From assembly GCA_003670425.1 (NCBI GenBank), contig QWRL01000013.1, forward strand, positions 7,727 through 26,991: a stretch of DNA of 19,265 bases. Reading direction: 5' to 3'. Source of the DNA: Chloroflexota bacterium. GTDB lineage: Bacteria > Chloroflexota > Anaerolineae > Anaerolineales > UBA11657. The notes under the pieces are model-generated. The model saw only the letters and a list, made by a program, of their open reading frames with translations, ran no database searches and was not told where the DNA came from. The translations under genes were made by a program, and so were the position numbers. This document shows positions 14,300-19,265 of this stretch, piece by piece (within the stretch, counting starts at the first letter, position 1; every line of letters begins with the position of its first letter).

Positions 14300-15982
14300 A
14301 TGCGGACCACACCACCGCCCGTGGACACTTTGCAAAACAACCCTGTGCTGGATCCGGCGCTGCCGCAGACCGACGATCTGCCCGCGCTGTTAAACCTGCT
14401 GCCGCCGGCAATCGCGGAACGCGTGCGGCAAATTGACCGGTCCGATGAGCTGCTAGAGGTGGTGATGGATGTGGGGCGCGTGCCGGCAGCGCGTTACCTG
14501 AGCGGCGAGGTGGCGCTTGCAGAAACCAAGCTGACCGTCGCAGACATTCAGGCAGTGGTGGCTGGCTTGCGCGAGTTTGACTCCGACAACCGTTCCGGCA
14601 TCGAGCGCACGCTGCACCGCATCTCTGCCATTCGCAACCGGCAGGGAAAAATCATCGGGCTGACGTGCCGCGTGGGGCGCGCGGTGTACGGCACGACGCA
14701 AATTGTTGAAGACCTGGTGCTCTCGGGCAAAAGCATTTTGCTGCTGGGGCGGCCGGGCGTGGGCAAGACCACCATGCTGCGCGAAGCGGCGCGTGTGCTG
14801 GCCGAGCGCCGGCGCGTGGTGGTGGTGGACACCTCCAACGAGATTGGCGGCGACGGCGACATTGCGCATCCGGCGGTGGGGCGGGCGCGGCGCATGCAAG
14901 TGCCCAACCCGGCGCGCCAGCATGAGGTGATGATTGAAGCGGTGGAGAACCACAACCCCGAGACGATTGTGATTGACGAGATCGGGCGCGAACAGGAGGC
15001 GCTGGCTGCGCGCACGATTGCGGAGCGCGGCGTGCAGCTGATTGGCACGGCGCACGGCAACACGCTGGACAATCTGCTGCGCAACCCGACCTTGGCGGAC
15101 TTGGTTGGTGGCGTGGAAGCGGTGACCCTTTCAGATGAAGAGGCGCGCCGGCGCGGCACGCGCAAGACGGTGCTGGAGCGGCGTGCACCGCCCACTTTTG
15201 ATGTGCTGGTGGAGATTGAAGAGCGTGCGCGCCTGCGCATTCATGTGGATGTGGCCAGCGCCGTGGACAATGCCCTGCGCGGCTTTGCCAGTGTGCCCGA
15301 GCTGCGCTACCGCGATACAGCCGGCAAGCTGCATGTGGAGCCGGGGCGCAGTGCGCAGCCGTCCACCTACGACAATAATGCGCGCGCTGCGCGCCTGCCA
15401 CTGGTGGTGCAAGGCGGCCAGGTGCAGCGCGCAATTGCACCCGCTGCACATGCCCCCGCCGCTGCAGCGGGCGCGGGCCAAATGCCGGTAACAGCGGAGC
15501 AAAATGGCGATGCGCCGGTGGTGAAGGTGTATGCCTACGGCATTCCGCGCACGCGCGTAGAACAGGCTGCGCGGCGCTTGCGCGTGCCGCTGCGCCTGGT
15601 GGACCGCGTGGAAGATGCCAGCGCCCTGCTGACACTTAAGTCTTATTACCGCCGGCGCCAGCGCCCCATCAGCGATGCCGAAAACCTGGGCATGCCGGTG
15701 TATGTGCTGCGCTCCAACACTGCGCTTCAAATTGACGGATTTTTGATGGAGGTCTTCCAGGTGAGCAGCGGGCTGGCAGCGGATGATCCGCTGCTGGCAG
15801 AGGCGCTGCAAGAAGCGCAGGCGGGCGTGGAGAGTGTGCGCCTGGGCGTGCGCCATCTGGACCTGTACCCGCAAGATGCGCGCATTCGCCGCCACCAGCA
15901 TGAGCTGGTGCGCACAGCGCAGCTCATCTCGCATTCTTACGGCAAAGAGCCCAACCGGCGCGTGCGGATTTTCAGCGAGTGA
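14300..15982 (+). CDS. R3H-domain AAA ATPase (Ycf45 / SpoIIIAA-like)
   Basis: This 560-residue protein combines a P-loop ATPase with a nucleic-acid-binding domain. The Walker A motif is GRPGVGKTT (150-158, Lys156) and Walker B is TIVIDEIG (222-229, Asp226-Glu227). VDTSNEIGGDGDIAHP (176-191) is typical of the Ycf45/SpoIIIAA-like group. After an Ala/Pro-rich linker (about 380-410) comes a small domain starting VKVYAYGIPRTRVEQA. The C-terminus holds an R3H domain with Arg530-x3-His534, ending in KEPNRRVRIF. Family knowledge gives single-stranded nucleic acid binding; the cellular role is not established. The gene overlaps the next one (tmk) by four bases, an association with thymidylate kinase that I have the impression recurs in related bacteria. 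The start ATG 14300 lacks a clear ribosome site. Confidence 0.88.
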   Translation: MRTTPPPVDTLQNNPVLDPALPQTDDLPALLNLLPPAIAERVRQIDRSDELLEVVMDVGRVPAARYLSGEVALAETKLTVADIQAVVAGLREFDSDNRSGIERTLHRISAIRNRQGKIIGLTCRVGRAVYGTTQIVEDLVLSGKSILLLGRPGVGKTTMLREAARVLAERRRVVVVDTSNEIGGDGDIAHPAVGRARRMQVPNPARQHEVMIEAVENHNPETIVIDEIGREQEALAARTIAERGVQLIGTAHGNTLDNLLRNPTLADLVGGVEAVTLSDEEARRRGTRKTVLERRAPPTFDVLVEIEERARLRIHVDVASAVDNALRGFASVPELRYRDTAGKLHVEPGRSAQPSTYDNNARAARLPLVVQGGQVQRAIAPAAHAPAAAAGAGQMPVTAEQNGDAPVVKVYAYGIPRTRVEQAARRLRVPLRLVDRVEDASALLTLKSYYRRRQRPISDAENLGMPVYVLRSNTALQIDGFLMEVFQVSSGLAADDPLLAEALQEAQAGVESVRLGVRHLDLYPQDARIRRHQHELVRTAQLISHSYGKEPNRRVRIFSE

Positions 15983-16614
15983 GCTTGTTTGTAAGCTTTG
16001 AGGGGCCGGAGGGCGGCGGCAAAACAACGCAGGCGCAGCAGCTGGCAGACGCACTGTCCGCCGCCGGCCATGCGGTTGTAAACACGCGCGAGCCGGGCGG
16101 CACGCCGATTGGCAACCAGGTGCGCCAGCTGCTGCTGGACCACGGCAGTGCCGGCATGCAGCCGCAAACGGAGTTTCTGCTTTTCAGCGCCTCGCGCGCA
16201 CAGCTGGTGCGCGAGGTAATTGAGCCGCAGCTGGCGCGCGGCGGCGTGGTCTTGTGCGACCGCTTTTATGACTCCAGCCTGGCGTACCAGGGCTACGGCC
16301 ACCAGCTGGATCTGGTGGAGCTGCAGCGCACCACGCGCCTGGCCACCGGCGGGCGCGCACCAGACTTGACATTTTTGCTGGACATAGATGCGCAGGCGGG
16401 GCTGCAGCGCCGGCGGGCGCAGGGCGGGCAGTGGAACCGGCTGGATGGATACGCGCTGGAATTTCATGAGCGCGTGCGCGCCGGATTTTTGCAGCTGGCG
16501 GCTGCGGAACCCGCGCGCTGGGTGGTGCTGGATGCCGGTGCAGACCCGGCGCAGCTGCAGGCTGCGGTGCTAAAGCATGTGCTGGCGCGCCTGGCGGGCG
16601 CGGCCGCGCGCTAG
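15979..16614 (+). CDS. tmk: Thymidylate kinase
   Basis: This 211-residue kinase phosphorylates dTMP to dTDP with ATP, an essential step in dTTP supply. The P-loop is FEGPEGGGKTTQ (7-18, Lys15). TREPGGTPIG (36-45) is the conserved substrate loop, and the DRFYDSSLAYQG motif (94-105) carries Asp94 and Arg95. The LID region around 143-156 is arginine-rich. The start is GTG 15979, in a GTGA overlap with the stop of the R3H ATPase gene, which suggests translational coupling. The length is normal. The stop TAG shares the palindrome CTAG (16611-16614) with the stop of the convergent zinc ribbon gene. Confidence 0.96.
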   Translation: MSLFVSFEGPEGGGKTTQAQQLADALSAAGHAVVNTREPGGTPIGNQVRQLLLDHGSAGMQPQTEFLLFSASRAQLVREVIEPQLARGGVVLCDRFYDSSLAYQGYGHQLDLVELQRTTRLATGGRAPDLTFLLDIDAQAGLQRRRAQGGQWNRLDGYALEFHERVRAGFLQLAAAEPARWVVLDAGADPAQLQAAVLKHVLARLAGAAAR

Positions 16615-17009
16615 TCGTCGAAGTCGCCCGCTGCGCCGGCGCCGGCGTCCGCGCCGCCGAGGCCCAGCTCGTTCTCAATTGCCTGCGGGTCCTCGCCGGC
16701 CTCAAGCCGCCCGGCCATCTCATTAAATTCGCCGCCCATATCTTCGCCCATCTCGCCGCCCATGCGGCGCATAAAGCGCCCCACTGATTTTGGATCGTTC
16801 TCGTCAATGTCATTAAAGTTGGACGGGTCGGAGAGCTGCTCCATGCGGCTATCCTCCGAGCGCAGCACGCGCACGCGCGAGAGGTGGCGCTGCAGTTTTG
16901 GGCTTTTGCACTGCGGGCACTTGGGCTTGGCCGTGTCAAACTCGGCATACGTCATGCGGATGGAAACCGGCGCAGCACACGCCAGGCAGCGATATTCATA
17001 GAGCGGCAT
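16611..17009 (-). CDS. FmdB-type zinc ribbon protein with acidic C-terminal tail
   Basis: This 132-residue protein begins MPLYEYRC, the hallmark of the FmdB/CxxC_CxxC zinc ribbon family. Four cysteines, Cys8, Cys11, Cys31 and Cys34, form the likely zinc site. From about residue 65 the chain becomes acidic and low in complexity, rich in Glu, Asp, Gly and Met (GGEMGEDMGGEFNEM is one stretch), and ends GDFDD. Many relatives are only 60-110 residues, so the tail is long. The function is unknown; a regulatory or scaffold role is only a suggestion from the family. The frame is open upstream to 17204 through gmk, but ATG 17009 fits the family start and GGAG lies eleven bases before it. It is divergent from gmk and converges on tmk. 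Confidence 0.87.
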   Translation of the reverse strand: MPLYEYRCLACAAPVSIRMTYAEFDTAKPKCPQCKSPKLQRHLSRVRVLRSEDSRMEQLSDPSNFNDIDENDPKSVGRFMRRMGGEMGEDMGGEFNEMAGRLEAGEDPQAIENELGLGGADAGAGAAGDFDD

Positions 17010-17015
17010 TGATGG

Positions 17016-17043
17016 TTGTTCTCCGGAGCAGCCCGAATATAAT
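17016..17043 (+). promoter_or_regulatory. Promoter for gmk
   Basis: A perfect TATAAT (17038-17043) lies 16 bases after TTGTTC (17016-17021), which matches three of the six -35 positions. The transcript would start near 17050, about 18 bases before the preferred gmk ATG. On the other strand the same AT-rich bases give TATTAT (17044-17039), a possible -10 for the divergent zinc ribbon gene, so the two promoters may overlap. Confidence 0.6.
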
Positions 17044-17067
17044 AGCACTTCTGGTGCAGTGCGCAAC

Positions 17068-17682
17068 ATGAAAACACAAACGCTAGCAGTGCAGCAACGG
17101 CTGCTGATTGTAATTTCCGGCCCGGCGGGCGTGGGCAAGGACAGCGTGGTGCGGCGCCTGCAGCAGCGCAACGCGCAGCTGCATTTTGTGGTGACGACCA
17201 CCACGCGCGCGCGGCGCAGCAGCGAGGTGGAGGGCGTGGACTACAACTTTTGCGCGATGGCGGAGTTTGCGCGCATGATTGATGCGAGCGAGCTGCTGGA
17301 GTATGCGGTGGTGTACGGCGAGTACAAGGGCGTGCCCAAGCAGCAGGTGCATGCGGCGCTGGCCAGCGGCAAGGATGTGGTGATGCGTCTGGATGTGCAG
17401 GGCGCGGCGCGCATCAAACAATTGCAGCCCGGTGCCGTGCTGATCTTTTTGACGGTGGAGTCGGAGCAGGAGCTGGAGCGCCGGCTGGTGGGGCGCCAGA
17501 CGGAGACGGAAGACAAGCAGCGCATGCGCCTGGCAATGGCGCGCCAGGAGCTGCTGCGCGTGCCGGAATTTGACTACTGTGTGCCCAATGATGACAAAGA
17601 CCTGGACCGCGCGGTGGCTGTGATTGAGGCAATACTGGTGGCTGAGCGCCACAAGGTGAACCGCCCGGCCATCAGCTTGTGA
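17068..17682 (+). CDS. gmk: Guanylate kinase
   Basis: This 204-residue enzyme phosphorylates GMP to GDP in purine nucleotide metabolism. The P-loop reads SGPAGVGKDSV (17-27, Lys24). The position after the lysine is Asp, where Gly, Ser or Thr is usual. The GMP-binding region follows the family order: TTTTRARR, then GVDYNF, then ELLEYAVVYGEYKGVPK. A later arginine-rich lid (ERRLVGRQTETEDKQRMR) is also present. The open frame includes a GTG at 17059, but ATG 17068 gives the better start. The gene ends in a GTGA overlap with the rhomboid gene downstream, implying a two-gene operon. Length is close to the family norm. Confidence 0.95.
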   Translation: MKTQTLAVQQRLLIVISGPAGVGKDSVVRRLQQRNAQLHFVVTTTTRARRSSEVEGVDYNFCAMAEFARMIDASELLEYAVVYGEYKGVPKQQVHAALASGKDVVMRLDVQGAARIKQLQPGAVLIFLTVESEQELERRLVGRQTETEDKQRMRLAMARQELLRVPEFDYCVPNDDKDLDRAVAVIEAILVAERHKVNRPAISL

Positions 17683-18449
17683 GCGAGCTGCCCGCAGCCA
17701 GCGGCCCGGCAGCGCAGCCCAACACCCGCCAGCACGCAGTGCCCAGCGCGCCGCCATTTTGGTGTCGCGTGTTTTTGTTTGCGAACATTGCCGTCTTTGT
17801 GCTGCAGCAGGCACTGGGCTGGTGGCTGGACGCGCGCTGGCCGCTGGTTATTCAAGCGCTGGGCGCCAAGGTAAACGCCGCCATCATTGTTGGGCAGTAC
17901 TGGCGCTTTGTTACGCCGTTGTTTTTGCATGGCAACCTGGTGCATGTGGCGGTCAATTGCTACACGCTCTACATCATCGGGCCGGAGGTGGAGGCCGCTT
18001 TCGGGCATGCGCGCTTTGCTGCGCTGTACATGCTGGCGGGCGTGTGCAGCATTCTGGCCAGCTTCTTATTCACGGACGCAAATTCGGTGGGCGCATCGGG
18101 CGCGCTGTTTGGTTTGATTGGCGCGTTGGCGGTTTACCTGCTGCGCAACCGCGCGGCCTTTGGCACCATGGGCAAGCGGCGGCTGCAAAACATTGGCAGC
18201 ACGCTGCTGCTGAACTTGGGGCTGGGCTTGCTGCCGTTCATTGACAGCTGGGCGCATGCCGGCGGGCTGGCAGGTGGCGCAGCACTGGCAGCTGTGATTG
18301 CGCCGCGCTGGCAGCTGGAGCTGGATGCCGCCAGCGGCCAAGCGCAAGTAGTGGATGGCAACCGCGCCGGCACGGTATGGTGGGTGCTGCCGGCTGCGGC
18401 TGCCGCGTTGGCATGTGCGGCGGTGCTGGCGGCGCAGCTGGCGCGCTAG
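17679..18449 (+). CDS. Rhomboid family intramembrane serine protease
   Basis: This 256-residue membrane protein has a hydrophilic N-terminus of about 25 residues and then about six to seven helices. The catalytic serine is Ser140 in VGASGALFG and the histidine partner is His193 in SWAHAGGL. HGNLVHVAVN (84-93) supplies the conserved His84, Asn86 and His89 of the second helix. Known relatives cut transmembrane substrates within the membrane; the substrate here is not known. A last hydrophobic segment (about 232-254) after a soluble loop would be an added C-terminal helix. The start is GTG 17679, overlapping the gmk stop as GTGA, so it is probably translationally coupled to gmk. Confidence 0.92.
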   Translation: MSELPAASGPAAQPNTRQHAVPSAPPFWCRVFLFANIAVFVLQQALGWWLDARWPLVIQALGAKVNAAIIVGQYWRFVTPLFLHGNLVHVAVNCYTLYIIGPEVEAAFGHARFAALYMLAGVCSILASFLFTDANSVGASGALFGLIGALAVYLLRNRAAFGTMGKRRLQNIGSTLLLNLGLGLLPFIDSWAHAGGLAGGAALAAVIAPRWQLELDAASGQAQVVDGNRAGTVWWVLPAAAAALACAAVLAAQLAR

Positions 18450-18481
18450 GCTGCCGCCGGCCCGCGGGCAGCTGCGCCCTC

Positions 18482-18487
18482 TATAAT
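18482..18487 (+). promoter_or_regulatory. Candidate -10 box TATAAT for priA
   Basis: TATAAT at 18482-18487 matches the -10 consensus and lies 55 bases before the priA start. No good -35 is seen in the GC-rich stretch upstream. The implied leader contains two hairpins, 18494-18498 with 18503-18507 and 18514-18520 with 18529-18535. The second is close enough to the start codon to influence ribosome access. Confidence 0.45.
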
Positions 18488-18542
18488 AAAAAACAGCCCG
18501 CAGGCTGGTTTAGCAGCCGCAGAACGATGCGGCTGGCGCACC

Positions 18543-19265
18543 ATGTACGCCGAAATTCTCCCCAACGTCCCTTCCCTCAAGCATTCTTTTCATTATAGTG
18601 TGCCGCCGGCGCTGGCGGGCAGCGTGCGCGCCGGCCATTTGGTGGTGGTGCCGTTTGGCAAACAGCGCGTGCAGGGCGTGGTGCTGGCGGTGGGCGCAGC
18701 GCCGCCCGCGGGCGTGGCGGAGTTTAAGGCGGTGGAGGCGCTGCTGGATGCGGAGCCGGTGCTGAGCGCGGAACAACTGGGGCTGGCGCACTGGCTGGCG
18801 CGTGAGACGCGCGCTGACTTGATTGAGTGCGTGAACCTGATGCTGCCGCCCGGCCTGGCGCAGCGCGCGGACGCGCAGTACCAACTGCTGCGCGAGCCGG
18901 TGGTGACTGTGCGGTCTGGCGCGCTGCAGCTGCGCGTGCTGGCTTTGCTGCGCGAACGCGGCGCGCTGCGCGGGCGCCAGCTGCAGCGCGCACTGCCGCG
19001 CGTGGCGTGGCGGCCGGTGCTGGAGCGGCTTGTGCGCAGCGGGCATGCAAGCAAGACGGCGCTGCTGGATGCGCCCACCGTGCAAGTGCGGCATGCAAAG
19101 ACGGCGCGCCTGACGGTGCGCAGCCGCGGCCAGAGTTTGGCAGCCGCGCAGCTGCAGCTGGGGCGCCCGAATGCAGCCGCCGCGCTGCTGGCCCACCTGA
19201 TAGACCTTTGGCCCGGCCAGCCGGAACCGCCGGCAGCGCCGGCAGCGAGCGGCCGGACGCCCCCC
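18543..19265 (+). CDS. priA: Primosomal protein N' (PriA replication restart helicase), N-terminal part
   Basis: The frame from ATG 18543 stays open for 241 codons to the right edge of the window, so only the N-terminus is present. It starts with the PriA 3'-DNA-binding domain: the first strand YAEILPNVP is followed by HYSVPPALAG, then VRAGHLVVVPFGKQRVQGVVLAV, the family signature. LSAEQLGLAHWLARETRADLIECVNLMLPPGL (about residues 79-110) is the next conserved block. The following part is a winged-helix-like region rich in Arg and Leu. The helicase motifs and zinc-binding cysteines lie outside the window. PriA reloads the replicative helicase at stalled forks. The upstream 93 bases hold the likely promoter and hairpins. 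Confidence 0.9.
   Translation, partial: MYAEILPNVPSLKHSFHYSVPPALAGSVRAGHLVVVPFGKQRVQGVVLAVGAAPPAGVAEFKAVEALLDAEPVLSAEQLGLAHWLARETRADLIECVNLMLPPGLAQRADAQYQLLREPVVTVRSGALQLRVLALLRERGALRGRQLQRALPRVAWRPVLERLVRSGHASKTALLDAPTVQVRHAKTARLTVRSRGQSLAAAQLQLGRPNAAAALLAHLIDLWPGQPEPPAAPAASGRTPP

Noticed and set aside
18451..18470. GC-rich palindrome after the rhomboid gene as a terminator.
   Set aside because: It lacks a T-run; the following AT-rich bases look like the priA -10 box instead.

Overview
This is a GC-rich bacterial chromosome segment with tightly packed housekeeping genes. The gene set and family resemblances point to Chloroflexota (Anaerolineae-like): a Rieske / fused cytochrome b / diheme cytochrome c operon, a PdxS-PdxT vitamin B6 pair, an R3H-domain AAA ATPase next to thymidylate kinase, an FmdB-type zinc ribbon protein with a long acidic tail, and frequent GTG starts with weak Shine-Dalgarno signals. 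The phylum call is inference from gene content, not from a marker search. No insertion sequence, CRISPR array, tRNA or rRNA was seen.

Layout. Positions 1-62 (minus) hold the first 20 codons of a gene that begins with a signal-peptide-like segment and runs off the left edge. Positions 199-2440 (plus) carry two transporters, a DMT/EamA permease and an MFS permease, separated by one base. Positions 2441-3877 (minus) encode a membrane-anchored serine hydrolase of the class A beta-lactamase fold with a VanW-type N-terminal domain. It is divergent from a short plus-strand run at 3983-4995: an SCP2-domain protein, a small three-helix membrane protein and thioredoxin. Then comes pyrG (5161-6813), preceded by a strong intrinsic terminator inside what looks like its own leader, a probable attenuator. 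After a 287-base gene-free leader comes the respiratory quinol:cytochrome c oxidoreductase operon (7101-10211). It ends at a bidirectional terminator shared with the convergent glutamate dehydrogenase gene (10288-11538, minus).

The right half starts with a five-gene plus-strand operon (11761-16614): pdxS, pdxT, a tandem GNAT-like protein, an R3H/AAA ATPase and tmk. tmk converges on an FmdB-type zinc ribbon gene (16611-17009, minus), and the two genes share one CTAG as both stop codons. Divergent from that are gmk (17068-17682) and a rhomboid protease gene overlapping it by four bases. Finally the N-terminal 241 codons of priA (18543 to the right edge) start after a TATAAT box and a hairpin leader.

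The genes work together in nucleotide supply (pyrG, tmk, gmk), DNA maintenance (priA, possibly the R3H ATPase), cofactor synthesis (pdxST makes pyridoxal 5'-phosphate), redox housekeeping (thioredoxin) and quinol-linked respiration. The observations most worth following up are the pyrG leader, where a 5' segment nearly duplicates the terminator's 5' arm, and the cytochrome b, which combines b6-type heme spacing, a bc1-like fused chain and an APWY sequence where PEWY is expected.
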